From JAMXLO01 sp963719805 (GTDB lineage Bacteria; Pseudomonadota; Alphaproteobacteria; Acetobacterales; Acetobacteraceae): a stretch of DNA of 64,000 nucleotides. The notes beneath the pieces are model-generated. The model had not been told where the DNA came from. It saw only the letters and a program-made list of their open reading frames with translations, and made no database searches. Below are positions 37,538 to 46,218 of the stretch, piece after piece; within the stretch, counting starts at the first letter, position 1, and every line of letters starts with the position of its first letter. The position numbers and the translations under genes are program-made. The stretch spans positions 682,001 through 746,000 of the forward strand of contig CAVRDF010000008.1 in NCBI GenBank assembly GCA_963719805.1, given 5' to 3'.

Positions 37538-38283
37538 CTGGCACGGTGCTGACCGAAGATGCCGCCGGCGGTGTCCGCATCATAACGCTGAACCGCCCGC
37601 ACCGGCTGAATGCGATCGTGCCGGAACTGCTGGATGATCTGATCGCCGCGTTGACCGCTGCCGATAATGACCCAACGGTACGCGCCATCGTGCTGACCGG
37701 TGCGGGCCGAGCTTTTTGTTCCGGCGACGACTTGAAGGAATTCGCGGCACAAAGCCAAGGCGAAGCCGCCACGCACGCCTATATCGAGCGCATCCAGGAT
37801 GTGACGCGCGCCATGGTGCTCGGCGACACGCCAGTGATCGGTGCGATCCGCGGCTGGGCGGTCGGCGGCGGTCTGGAATGGCTGATCAACTGCGACTTCG
37901 CCATCGCCGCCGAAGGCACGCGCTGTTTCTTTCCTGAAGTCTCGCTCGGCGTGTTCGTCACCGGTGGTGTGACTGAACTGCTGCCGCGCCTGGTCGGCCT
38001 GCAACGCACGCGCGAACTGATCATGTTGGGCGAACGCTTCGACGCGGCGCAGGCGCATAGCTGGGGCCTGGTATGGAAAGTCGTCAGCGATGAAGCCCTG
38101 ATGCCGGCCGCGCTCGCCCTAGCGCAACGCATCGCCGCCCTTCCTCCGGGTCCGGTGCGCGATCTGCGCCGCATCCTCGCGCGCCGTCCCAGTCTCGATA
38201 CAGCCCTGGCCGCCGAAACCGCAGCAACCGTACGCGGTTTCCTCGACCCCGAAACCGCCGCCCGCGTCGCTAAATTCAGCTGA
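37534..38283 (+). CDS. Enoyl-CoA hydratase/isomerase
   Basis: A 249-residue crotonase: VRIITLNRPHRLNAIVPEL near residue 10, GRAFCSGDDLKEFA near 58, GAIRGWAVGGGLEWLINCDFAIA near 102. FFPEVSLGVFVTGGVTELLPRLVG near 130 holds a Glu in the position used for catalysis. Translationally coupled to the PaaK-like ligase, so the pair probably activates an acid and then hydrates or isomerises the unsaturated acyl-CoA. A two-gene unit. Confidence 0.92.
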   Translation: MTGTVLTEDAAGGVRIITLNRPHRLNAIVPELLDDLIAALTAADNDPTVRAIVLTGAGRAFCSGDDLKEFAAQSQGEAATHAYIERIQDVTRAMVLGDTPVIGAIRGWAVGGGLEWLINCDFAIAAEGTRCFFPEVSLGVFVTGGVTELLPRLVGLQRTRELIMLGERFDAAQAHSWGLVWKVVSDEALMPAALALAQRIAALPPGPVRDLRRILARRPSLDTALAAETAATVRGFLDPETAARVAKFS

Positions 38284-38311
38284 CCGGACTATCAGGCTTC
38301 GGACACTTCAA

Positions 38312-38328
38312 TTCGCGGCTATCGCGAA
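38312..38328. terminator. Possible weak terminator hairpin
   Basis: TTCGCG-GCTAT-CGCGAA, a perfect 6-bp stem between the convergent hydratase and DUF5666 genes. No T tract, so the call is tentative. Confidence 0.35.
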
Positions 38329-38340
38329 CATGGCGGCAAA

Positions 38341-38922
38341 TTATTGGATCGCGATGCGATTGATGCTCGCGCCATCCTCGGTCCGAACACCGCGCAACTG
38401 AACTTTCATACCAGGCTTAACCAGACTTAGGTCAGCTCCATCGATGCGTGTGACAGGAACTCCCGGCTCCAGCACGAGTTCGGACTCGCCGCCTTTGAAC
38501 TGTACCTTGATGTCATTGCTGCCATTGACGACGGCCGTACCGGTGACGATTGCGTTGGTCATCATCTGGTTGCGCGCGTCATTCATCGGCCGCTGTCCTT
38601 CGCCAACGCCTCGCATGGTATCAGGGAAGATCCGTAGCTCAGTCGAATGGAGCTTTCCGTCAGCTTCGCGGATTGCCGCCGAGGCAACGAAGTCGTTCGG
38701 CCGGATGTCGGCAAGTGTGGCTGGCCTGTTCTGGACCACCAATACGTTCGGCGCGAGTTTGAAGCTGTCGACAGCGTCGCCGAATTTATTCCTCACAGCA
38801 ATCGAGCCTGTGTCGATTTTCTCGACCGTGCCGCTGACAACGACGGCGTTGCTGCTTTGTCCCAGCGCGGGAACGGCAATCGACAACCCGAACACAATCA
38901 GAAGCATGGTCTTGGCATTCAT
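38341..38922 (-). CDS. Exported DUF5666-like protein
   Basis: 193 residues with a signal peptide (MNAKTMLLIVFGLSIAVPALGQ). The mature part has two similar beta-barrel-like halves. One is VVVSGTVEKIDTGSIAVRNKFGD through FKLAPNVLVVQNRPATLADIRPNDFVASAA. The other is IVTGTAVVNGSNDIKVQFKGGESELVLEPGVPVTRIDGADLSLVKPGMKVQL. This repeat is the pattern of DUF5666 proteins, periplasmic and of unknown role. GGAAGGA lies upstream of ATG 38922. A monocistronic gene. Confidence 0.82.
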   Translation of the reverse strand: MNAKTMLLIVFGLSIAVPALGQSSNAVVVSGTVEKIDTGSIAVRNKFGDAVDSFKLAPNVLVVQNRPATLADIRPNDFVASAAIREADGKLHSTELRIFPDTMRGVGEGQRPMNDARNQMMTNAIVTGTAVVNGSNDIKVQFKGGESELVLEPGVPVTRIDGADLSLVKPGMKVQLRGVRTEDGASINRIAIQ

Positions 38923-39070
38923 CGCGCATTCCTTCCGGTCATACTTCGTCACACTGACAGTGGCCGCTCAAACTGTTCTCGGCCAGAAATTCGTAACCGC
39001 CAAGCCCCCTGTCTCCCATCCGCTGCCATTGTGCTAATCTGTCTCGCAATCCTGCCTCCGGAGGAACGCC

Positions 39071-40069
39071 ATGAAGAAACTCCTCAACGACCCGCAGCTC
39101 TATGTCGAGCAGATGCTGGAAGGCCTCGTGCTCGCGCATCCGCAACATTACGAACGCGCGGGGGACGATGGCCGCGTCATCAAGCGCCCCGGGGCAGCAA
39201 GGAAGGGCAAGGTTGGCATTGTCTCCGGCGGAGGGTCCGGGCATCTGCCGATCTTCACCGGCTATGTGGGCACAGGGCTGCTCGATGCCTGCGCCATCGG
39301 CGAGGTGTTCTCCTCACCTTCGGTTGAGCAGATGGCCGCCGCGATGCGCCACGCCAATGGCGGTGCCGGCGTGCTGCGTCTCTATGGCAACTACGGCGGC
39401 GATTGCATGAACTTCGACATGGCCGGCGACATGCTGGAAATGGAGGACGTGCGCTCCACCACCGTATTGCTCGCCGATGACGTCGCCAGCGCGCCACCTG
39501 CCGAGAAGGAGAAACGCCGCGGCGTCGCCGGCATGGTGTACGCTTTCAAGATCGCCGGCGCCGCGGCCGAAGCCGGCAGCAATCTCGACGAGGTCACCCG
39601 CATCGCGCAGAAGACCGCCGACAGCGTCCGCTCCATTGGGGCCGCGCTCACGCCATGCACTGTGCCGCAGGCCGGTCGCCCAACCTTCACCATCGCAGAC
39701 GACGAGATGGAAATGGGCATGGGCATCCACGGCGAGCCTGGCGTGTGGCGTGGCAAGCTGCGCACCGCCGATGCTGTTGCCGGCGAGATGATGGATCACC
39801 TGCTGGGCGACATGCCGCTCACGCGCGGCGACCGCGTATCGGTGCTGGTCAACAGCCTCGGCGCAACGCCACCGGAAGAACTCTACATCATGTACCGTAT
39901 CGTTGCCGAGCGCCTCACCAAATCAGGCGCCGCCATCGTCATGCCGCTGGTCGGCCGCTACGCTACCTCGATGGAAATGACCGGCGCGTCGATCACGCTA
40001 TGCAAGCTCGACGCCGAATTGGAGAAGTTGCTTCAGGCGCCGTGCGAATGTGCATTCTGGCGGGTGTGA
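39071..40069 (+). CDS. dhaK: Dihydroxyacetone kinase subunit DhaK
   Basis: A 332-residue substrate-binding subunit. VGIVSGGGSGHLPIFTGYVG near residue 45, NYGGDCMNFDMAGDM near 108, EMGMGIHGEPGV near 215, with the His that binds dihydroxyacetone as a hemiaminal, and NSLGATPPEELY near 255 identify the family. Preceded by GGAGGAAC at the ATG. Together with DhaL it should phosphorylate dihydroxyacetone or a related keto-sugar. No DhaM phosphodonor gene is in the window. Confidence 0.93.
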   Translation: MKKLLNDPQLYVEQMLEGLVLAHPQHYERAGDDGRVIKRPGAARKGKVGIVSGGGSGHLPIFTGYVGTGLLDACAIGEVFSSPSVEQMAAAMRHANGGAGVLRLYGNYGGDCMNFDMAGDMLEMEDVRSTTVLLADDVASAPPAEKEKRRGVAGMVYAFKIAGAAAEAGSNLDEVTRIAQKTADSVRSIGAALTPCTVPQAGRPTFTIADDEMEMGMGIHGEPGVWRGKLRTADAVAGEMMDHLLGDMPLTRGDRVSVLVNSLGATPPEELYIMYRIVAERLTKSGAAIVMPLVGRYATSMEMTGASITLCKLDAELEKLLQAPCECAFWRV

Positions 40070-40070
40070 T

Positions 40071-40673
40071 ATGGCGCTCACTTCTCCCGCTCTCGCCGAT
40101 GGACTGCGCCGCATTGCCGCGCACATGGAAACCGTCGCCGATGAGTTGAACACGCTCGACGGCCAGCTTGGCGATGGTGATCTCGGCGTCACCATGACGC
40201 GCGGCGGCCGAGCGCTGGTGGAGATCGCGCCGGCACTGCCGCCCGATGTCGGCATGGCATTGATGGCCTGCGCCCAGGCGATGACGAAAGTGTCCGGTTC
40301 CAGCTACGGCACCCTGCTGGCAACCGGGCTTCTCGCCGCCGCGAAAGCCACGCGTGGCCGCACCGAGGTGCCGTGGCCGGAAACCGCCGCTTTGTTGCGT
40401 GCCGCGCTCGATGCGATGAAAACACGCGGCAAATCATCGCTCGGTGACAAGACGGTGCTGGACGCGCTCGATGCCGCCGCCACCGCGGCCGAAGGTAAAA
40501 CAGAGGCCAGCGAGATCCTGCAAGCCGCCACCGCCGCTGTTGAAGCGACGCTCGACCGCATGCGCAACATGCAAGCGAAAATCGGCCGTGCCCGCATCTT
40601 CGGGGAACGTTCCATCGGTCTGGACGATCCAGGCATGCGCGCGTTCAGAGACGTCCTGCAAGGCCTGCGATAA
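40071..40673 (+). CDS. dhaL: Dihydroxyacetone kinase subunit DhaL
   Basis: A 200-residue nucleotide-binding subunit. LNTLDGQLGDGDLGVTMTRG near residue 22 carries the Asp cluster that binds Mg-ADP/ATP. KVSGSSYGTLLATGLLAAA near 65 and the C-terminal ERSIGLDDPGMRAF segment are typical. It starts one base after the dhaK stop, so the two form a unit. In relatives that lack DhaM, such pairs use ATP directly or serve other keto-sugars; which applies here is unknown. Confidence 0.92.
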   Translation: MALTSPALADGLRRIAAHMETVADELNTLDGQLGDGDLGVTMTRGGRALVEIAPALPPDVGMALMACAQAMTKVSGSSYGTLLATGLLAAAKATRGRTEVPWPETAALLRAALDAMKTRGKSSLGDKTVLDALDAAATAAEGKTEASEILQAATAAVEATLDRMRNMQAKIGRARIFGERSIGLDDPGMRAFRDVLQGLR

Positions 40674-40702
40674 ATCCAACGCACACCTAGGTCGGCGCGC
40701 AG

Positions 40703-41266
40703 TCACTCCTGCCAGATCGTCTCCTCGGTCAACCCCAGCTCGGCGAACTCGTTCGCCCGCAACGGTGCTTCGGCGACCGAGAAGAACTCATCGAGTTGCG
40801 GCGGCTCAACCGCTGTCGCGCTCAGCATCGCGTGTGCCTGTCCGCGATGATGTACCTGATGCTGGAACAGGTGCAGCAGCAGCCGATCGGCGCGCTCCGT
40901 CTGCTCGTGCGTGCCGCGATGCACGTGGATCGTCCGATCCGGTCCATCGTCATCCAACGCATCGCACCACGCGATCAGACGCCGGTCCACCGCTGCTTGC
41001 GCCGGCTGCAACTCCACCAGCGTTCGACACGGCACTTGGTTCGCCCACGCCGCGGGCCCGAGCGTGCCACCTTCCAGCGCATCGACATAGAACCAGTCGA
41101 TCACCAGGATATGGTTCAGCGTCGCCGGGATCGACGGGAAGAACCCCGTGCGCGGCGCCTCGAATTCAGCCTGTGTCAGGCCGGCGCACGCTGACAGCAG
41201 CCGATGATTGGCCCAGGCGTTGTTGCACGCCATGGCCCGCAATGTTTGCAGCAGCGAGGCCGGCAT
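40703..41266 (-). CDS. DinB-family protein
   Basis: A 187-residue four-helix-bundle protein: ACNNAWANHRLLSACAGL near residue 13, TLNHILVIDWFYVDAL near 47 and LLHLFQHQVHHRGQAHAML near 130. The His in LNHIL and the two His in HQVHHRGQ form the usual metal triad. DinB-type proteins include metal-dependent thiol transferases; the substrate is not predictable. It lies nine bases past the stop of the acyl-CoA synthetase on the same strand. Confidence 0.9.
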   Translation of the reverse strand: MPASLLQTLRAMACNNAWANHRLLSACAGLTQAEFEAPRTGFFPSIPATLNHILVIDWFYVDALEGGTLGPAAWANQVPCRTLVELQPAQAAVDRRLIAWCDALDDDGPDRTIHVHRGTHEQTERADRLLLHLFQHQVHHRGQAHAMLSATAVEPPQLDEFFSVAEAPLRANEFAELGLTEETIWQE

Positions 41267-41275
41267 GCCGCCGAC

Positions 41276-43384
41276 TTACCCGACCTCCACCACCGCATCC
41301 ACAGCGAATGCGCCTTTTCCCTCCGGCATCGCAAACACCGGGTTCAGATCCACTGACGCCAGCCGTGGCCCGGCCGCGGCTGCGAACGACGACAGCCGCG
41401 CCAACGTCTGCGCCAATGCCTTGATGTCCGCCTTTGGCCGCCCGCGCGCACCCAGTAGCAATGGCGCGCCCTTGATCGAGCGGATCATCTGCTCAGCGAC
41501 ATCCTCACCGAACGGGCAGCGACGGAACACCACGTCCTTCATCACTTCGACGAAGATGCCGCCCAATCCGAACATCGCGACGGGCCCGAATACCGGGTCG
41601 CGATGGATGCCAAGGATGCATTCCACGCCACCCTGCAATTGCTTCGCCACCAGCACCCCATCCAGTCGTGCCGACGGCGCGGCGCGCTTCGCGCGATCCA
41701 TCAGTACCCCAAAGCCATCGCGCACCGCCGCGGCATCCGCGACGTTCAACAGCACGCCGCCGATTTCCGACTTGTGCAGGATGTCCGGCGACAGGATCTT
41801 CATCACCACCGGGAAGCCGATCCGTTCAGCCGCGGCCACCGCTGCGTCGGCATTCGCGCACTCGGCTTCCGGGGCGGATGCAATCCCAGCGCGCGCCAGC
41901 AGCCGCTTCGCCTCCGCCTCGCTCGGCGTCGTCGCGGGCAACGTCACCGTGCCCACTTCCGGCGCCGGCGCGCCGGCAGGTGCGGCGAATGCCGCCCCGA
42001 ACCGTCCCATCGCTGCGATCGCAGTCACGGCACGTGTCGGATCCTCATGCACACACCACCCGTCCGCTTCCAGCTCGGCGCGGCGCTCATCCGGTGTGAT
42101 CACCGACAGCACGTACAATCGATCCGGATAACGCTCGCGCACCTTGTTGACCTGCTCGCGAATGCCAGGCCAACGTCGCGACGACGCGGTCATGCTGAAG
42201 AACCCCAGCACGGATGCGTAGCCGCCATCCTTCACCATCGCTTCGGTGAAAGTCTCGATCAGCGCCACGTTGTTGCTGACCTGCGCGGTCGCATCCACCG
42301 GATTGCGCGGCGCGCAGAACGGCACCAGGTCGCGCAGCATCTTCTGCGTTGCTTCCGGCATCTCCGGCATCGGCAGCCCCATAGCGTCCGCAACATCACT
42401 CATCAGCACGCCGGCGCCGCCTGATACGGTGATCACACCCAGCGTGTTGCGCGCCGGATAGATCTTCCGCGTCGCGGTATGCGCGATGTCCAGCATCTCC
42501 TCGGAGTTGCGCGCGCGCACCACGCCAAACTCAGCCATCACCGCTTCCGTCACCGCATCGTCGCCGGCGATCGACGCAGTGTGCGACTTCGCCGCCTTGC
42601 TCCCGAGTTCACTGCGCCCGACTTTCTGCATGATGATCGGCTTCTTCGCCGCGCGCGCCGCCTCGAACGCCGCGATCAAGCCAGGCGCCTCGCGAATGCC
42701 TTCGGCATATACCGCGATCACATCAACTTCCGGATTTTCCGCCAGCCAGCCGATGCACTCGCCAACCGTCACGTCGGCCTCATTGCCGGTCATGATGCAC
42801 AGCGACGCACCGATGCCGCGATTGCGCGCCAGCGTATAAAGATGCGTGCCGTACGCACCCGACTGCGATGCGATGCCGATACGCCCCGGCACCGGCCAGC
42901 CGCTGTCGAACGAAGACGAGAACGTGGCGTAATACGCCGTGCGCGCATCGAACACGCCCAGGCAATTCGGCCCCAGGATGCGCATGCCGTGCTTGCGCGC
43001 CACAGCCACCATCCGGTCCTGCGCCGCCTCGCCCGCTTCGTCCATTTCCGCGAACCCGGCGGTGAACATAACCGCCGCTTTGACGCCACGTTCCGCCAGT
43101 TCAGTGATAGAGCTTTCCGCGATTTCCGCCGCCACCGCGACCACGGCCACATCCGGCGTCTCCGGCAACGCCGCGATCGATGGATAGGCCTTCAGCCCCT
43201 GCACCTCCTCACGGTTCGGATTGACCGGATACAGTGCGCCCTGAAAACCCTGTGCCTTCATGTAGGCAAGCGGACGTCCGCTGATGCGTGTCGGATCACT
43301 GGAAGCGCCGAGCACCGCGACTGATCGCGGCGCGAACAATGGTGTCAGGCTGGCAAATCGTGAGGCAGGCATGATTGCGGACAT
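41276..43384 (-). CDS. Acetate-CoA ligase family protein (NDP-forming acyl-CoA synthetase type)
   Basis: About 702 residues. The N-terminal CoA-binding domain is FAPRSVAVLGASSDPTRISGRPLAYMKAQGFQG. The ligase-CoA domains include ILGPNCLGVFDARTAYYATFSSSF, GIASQSGAYGTHLYTLA and the VKAAVMFTAGF region. The C-terminal ATP-grasp part begins near residue 480 (TLPATTPSEAEAKRLLARAGI) with FPVVMKILSPDILHKSEIGGV. It would make acyl-CoA with NDP release. The phosphorylated His expected in the family lies in the KKPIIMQKVGRSELGSKAAKSHTASIAG region (SHTAS). ATG 43384 or 43372 are the candidate starts. Confidence 0.9.
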   Translation of the reverse strand: MSAIMPASRFASLTPLFAPRSVAVLGASSDPTRISGRPLAYMKAQGFQGALYPVNPNREEVQGLKAYPSIAALPETPDVAVVAVAAEIAESSITELAERGVKAAVMFTAGFAEMDEAGEAAQDRMVAVARKHGMRILGPNCLGVFDARTAYYATFSSSFDSGWPVPGRIGIASQSGAYGTHLYTLARNRGIGASLCIMTGNEADVTVGECIGWLAENPEVDVIAVYAEGIREAPGLIAAFEAARAAKKPIIMQKVGRSELGSKAAKSHTASIAGDDAVTEAVMAEFGVVRARNSEEMLDIAHTATRKIYPARNTLGVITVSGGAGVLMSDVADAMGLPMPEMPEATQKMLRDLVPFCAPRNPVDATAQVSNNVALIETFTEAMVKDGGYASVLGFFSMTASSRRWPGIREQVNKVRERYPDRLYVLSVITPDERRAELEADGWCVHEDPTRAVTAIAAMGRFGAAFAAPAGAPAPEVGTVTLPATTPSEAEAKRLLARAGIASAPEAECANADAAVAAAERIGFPVVMKILSPDILHKSEIGGVLLNVADAAAVRDGFGVLMDRAKRAAPSARLDGVLVAKQLQGGVECILGIHRDPVFGPVAMFGLGGIFVEVMKDVVFRRCPFGEDVAEQMIRSIKGAPLLLGARGRPKADIKALAQTLARLSSFAAAAGPRLASVDLNPVFAMPEGKGAFAVDAVVEVG

Positions 43385-43515
43385 TCCCCGATGATGATTT
43401 CGTCGCTGGTCACGTTCAGTGTGACCCGCTGACGGGAACGCGGCAAGCGCAGCCGTCCCTCGGGGCGTCGCATCGCAACCGTTCACATCATCGCTGCAGT
43501 TCGTCGCAAGTCAGC

Positions 43516-43537
43516 GTCGAGCCGGCTCCGGCTCGAC
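43516..43537 (-). terminator. Terminator-like hairpin after the lytic transglycosylase
   Basis: Perfect 9-bp stem GTCGAGCCG / CGGCTCGAC with a four-base loop, 14 bases past the transglycosylase stop on its strand. No T run. Confidence 0.5.
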
Positions 43538-43550
43538 CACCGAGGTCTTC

Positions 43551-44705
43551 TTACGATTGCGACTCAGGCGACAGCACCATGCAGCTGGCATGCGTGTGCG
43601 CCAGCCGCCCACAGGCCTGCACCGCGGTCTCCCGCGACAGCCCCGTCAGCCGAGCGCGATACAGCAAGGCATGACCCTGATGCACGCCGGAAACAAACGA
43701 GTGCGCCACCGCAAGTTCAACCCGCGCATGCTCGCGCGCACTGCCCACTGCAGCCTGCGCCATGTGCTCGTTCGAATACGCACCCACCTGGATCGCCCAC
43801 TCGCCCGTCGGCGCGCCGCCACGGCGGAACGGCACCGGTTCGGCCACCGCCGGCTGGATCAGCCGGAACCCTCCCCGCGTCGGCGGCGACGGAGGCGCCA
43901 CCAGCGCATATTGTTGCGGTAGCGGCTGCGCCGTGGCACGCGGCGGCTCGGGCAGTTGAGCCGTCTGCACTGCGCCACGCAGCGGCGCGCGCCCGCCTGC
44001 CCCGCGGCTGCTCGCCAGTTGCACCGCACGGCCGTAGCGCGTTCCCGGCGGTATGTTGATCGGCAGCGCGTTCATTGCGTAGTCCTCGGCCGGCGAGCGA
44101 TTGGCCGGATAGGTCCCCACGATGTTCGGCCCGATCATCGCGACATAACGCCGCGTCTCGTCCGGCAGCGGCCGATTGTTGCTCAGGTAATCATCCAGCC
44201 GCCGCGGCCCCGCGTTGTACGCCGCCAGGAACCCAGGCGAGCCATAGATGTCGTACATCTCCCGCAGATACGCGGCGCCGGCCAGGATGTTGTCGTGCGG
44301 ATTGAACGGATCGTCGCCCAGGCTGTAGCGGTCGCGCAGCTCGTCGTAGGTTTCCGGCATCACCTGCATCAGCCCCATTGCGCCGGCGCTCGAGGTGATC
44401 AGCTGCCCGTTCTGGTATTCGTTGCCGCCCGACTCAACCCGCATCACGGAGCGGATCCACAGCTCCGGCACGTCATAGCGGTGGCCAGCCTCGCGGATAT
44501 ACGGTCCCCAGGGGTCCTCCGGCGGCCCAGGCGGAACGTAGTTGCCACGGGCCCGCGCCGCATACCGCGCCGCCTCAAGGGTCGACGAGGTCTGTGGCCC
44601 CCCAGAGCATGCGGCCAAGAGCGCCAGCAGAGCCACACAACCCAAACCTCGCCACCGCACCGCATGCGAACGGAACCGGGAAATCGAGCGGTGCGGACGG
44701 GTCAT
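43551..44705 (-). CDS. Lytic transglycosylase lipoprotein with SLT and SPOR domains
   Basis: A 384-residue protein. The leader has a lipobox, LLALLAACSG near residue 30, so the mature protein should be lipid-anchored. The SLT domain shows MRVESGGNEYQNGQLITSSAGAMGLMQVMPETYDEL, with the catalytic Glu in VESG, then NPHDNILAGAAYLREMYDIYGSPGFLAAYNAGP. After a Pro-rich linker comes a C-terminal SPOR domain (EWAIQVGAYSNEHMAQAA). It cuts glycan strands and is directed to denuded septal peptidoglycan. Start at ATG 44705. Confidence 0.92.
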   Translation of the reverse strand: MTRPHRSISRFRSHAVRWRGLGCVALLALLAACSGGPQTSSTLEAARYAARARGNYVPPGPPEDPWGPYIREAGHRYDVPELWIRSVMRVESGGNEYQNGQLITSSAGAMGLMQVMPETYDELRDRYSLGDDPFNPHDNILAGAAYLREMYDIYGSPGFLAAYNAGPRRLDDYLSNNRPLPDETRRYVAMIGPNIVGTYPANRSPAEDYAMNALPINIPPGTRYGRAVQLASSRGAGGRAPLRGAVQTAQLPEPPRATAQPLPQQYALVAPPSPPTRGGFRLIQPAVAEPVPFRRGGAPTGEWAIQVGAYSNEHMAQAAVGSAREHARVELAVAHSFVSGVHQGHALLYRARLTGLSRETAVQACGRLAHTHASCMVLSPESQS

Positions 44706-44847
44706 GCCGGACAAACCTCCGTCGTCGTGGCGCGGCCAATGGCCGGAGGACACGACGGCCGGACGACCGTCGCTCAGGTAACTAGTCAGGAATCGAGCTT
44801 AAGCCCTTATCCCAGTTTGCTGTTCCGTGCAAGATCATCGGTAAGCA

Positions 44848-44911
44848 CGAGCAATGTGCTCGATCCGCAGTTCCCCGGGCGCAACAGTTGATCGATGCCT
44901 CCCCATCAACT
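44848..44911 (+). promoter_or_regulatory. Two inverted repeats in the leader of the small lipoprotein gene
   Basis: CGAGCA-ATG-TGCTCG (44848-44862) and AGTTGAT / ATCAACT (44886-44892 and 44905-44911) lie 30-90 bases upstream of the lipoprotein start, in the region shared with the divergent transglycosylase. Function unknown. Confidence 0.25.
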
Positions 44912-44939
44912 GCGCTACAGTCCCGGTCCGATTATACGG

Positions 44940-45305
44940 ATGGGAGTCTTGCGAAATTCCGCACTCATCTGGCTCGCAGTCTCCGGCGTTGCGGTAACCG
45001 GCTGCGCGCAACAGGCCGACGTCAAGCATCCGCCCGCGCCGCCCGTTGCCAGCAGCGGCGTTGGGACCATCCTGACACTGCGGACGGTCGCCAGGCACGA
45101 CAGCAGCGAACCGTGGCGCACCGCCCTGCTGGCCGATGCAGCCGCCTCAACCGCTGCGGATAAGGCGCCGCTGACCGAATTCATTGTCCGCGCCAACACC
45201 GGCGCCATTCTGTCCATCGTTCAAACGAATGAGCCGCCATTTCACCAAGGCGACCGGGTCATCATCATGCAGGACACCCGGACGCGCTTGTTGCCATCGA
45301 ATTGA
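44940..45305 (+). CDS. Small lipoprotein with a possible SlyB/Pcp-like C-terminus
   Basis: 121 residues. Signal and lipobox: NSALIWLAVSGVAVTGCAQQ, with lipidation at the Cys. The mature region contains GVGTILTLRTV and, near the end, EFIVRANTGAILSIVQTNEPPFHQGDRVIIMQDTRTRLLP. The latter resembles the C-terminal fold of SlyB/Pcp-like outer-membrane lipoproteins (V-x-G-D-RV-x-i). It lacks the glycine-zipper found in full SlyB. Precedes the polysaccharide exporter genes by 54 bases. Confidence 0.72.
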   Translation: MGVLRNSALIWLAVSGVAVTGCAQQADVKHPPAPPVASSGVGTILTLRTVARHDSSEPWRTALLADAAASTAADKAPLTEFIVRANTGAILSIVQTNEPPFHQGDRVIIMQDTRTRLLPSN

Positions 45306-45359
45306 AACGAATGCCGGGCTCTTGGCCAACGCCTGAGGATCGGCTATCGCCCGGCACCA

Positions 45360-46217
45360 ATGAGCACCGTTCTGGACAACTCGGTCAGCCTGCCGAACGT
45401 TCTCGAATTTCATGGCGACATGTCGGGACGGCGCCGCAATCGCATTGCCGTGCAGGACATCGTTGATGGCATCCGGCTATGGCCGCTTGCATGGTCGCTC
45501 GGCTGGCTCGACATTCGCCTGCGCTATCGTGGCTCGATACTCGGACCGTTCTGGCTGACCATCTCCACTGGCATCATGGCAGGTTCGCTGGGCGTCCTCT
45601 ACGCCGCGCTGTTCCACATCGACACCCACGAATATCTGCCGTTCGTGACATTGTCGCAGGTGCTTTGGGGCTTTCTCGGCACACTGGTCGGCGAGGCCTG
45701 CACCTGCTTCACCTCCGCCGAGGGAATGATCCGCGCGGTGCGCATGCCATTGTTCCTGCATGCCATGCGCACGCTGGTGCGCAACACTCTTGTGCTTGGC
45801 CACAACATCGTCGTCGTCGCTGTCGTGGATATTATCTTTTCGGTGTGGCCCGGCTGGTATGCCGCGCTGGCATTGCCGGGATTGGTGGTCTGGACCATCG
45901 ATTCACTCGCAGTCTGCTTGCTGCTCGGAGCGTTCTGCGCGCGGTTCCGCGATATCGGCCCCATCGTCGGCAGCATCATGCAGATCGCATTCTTCCTGAC
46001 CCCCATCATCTGGCAGCCGCAACAGCTGGGCGAGTATACCTGGACCCTGCCGTTCAATCCCTTCTACGCAGTGATCGAGATCGTGCGCGCGCCTCTATTG
46101 GGTCACGCCGCGGACACCGCGACCTGGTGTTCCGCAGTGCTCTATAGCTTGTTGCTGTGCGTCGTCTCCTGGATGCTGTTCGTCCGCACCCGCGGCCGCG
46201 TCGCCTTCTGGGTCTGA
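45360..46217 (+). CDS. ABC-2 type polysaccharide/polyol phosphate export permease (Wzm-like)
   Basis: A 285-residue membrane protein with about six helices. GIRLWPLAWSLGWLDIRLRYRGSILGPFWLTISTGIMAGSLGVLY near residue 35 is the classical start of Wzm/KpsM-type permeases. LWGFLGTLVGEACTCFTSAEGMIR and FLTPIIWQPQQLGEYTWTLPFNPFYAVIEIVRAPLLG follow. It forms the channel for undecaprenyl-linked or lipid-linked glycan export with the ATPase encoded one base downstream. Confidence 0.92.
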   Translation: MSTVLDNSVSLPNVLEFHGDMSGRRRNRIAVQDIVDGIRLWPLAWSLGWLDIRLRYRGSILGPFWLTISTGIMAGSLGVLYAALFHIDTHEYLPFVTLSQVLWGFLGTLVGEACTCFTSAEGMIRAVRMPLFLHAMRTLVRNTLVLGHNIVVVAVVDIIFSVWPGWYAALALPGLVVWTIDSLAVCLLLGAFCARFRDIGPIVGSIMQIAFFLTPIIWQPQQLGEYTWTLPFNPFYAVIEIVRAPLLGHAADTATWCSAVLYSLLLCVVSWMLFVRTRGRVAFWV

Positions 46218-46218
46218 C

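Noticed and set aside
38631..38660. TCCGTAGCTCAGTCGAATGG resembles the D-arm region of a tRNA
   Set aside because: It lies inside the DUF5666 coding frame, and no T-arm (GGTTCGAATCC-like) or acceptor stem follows at the right distance.
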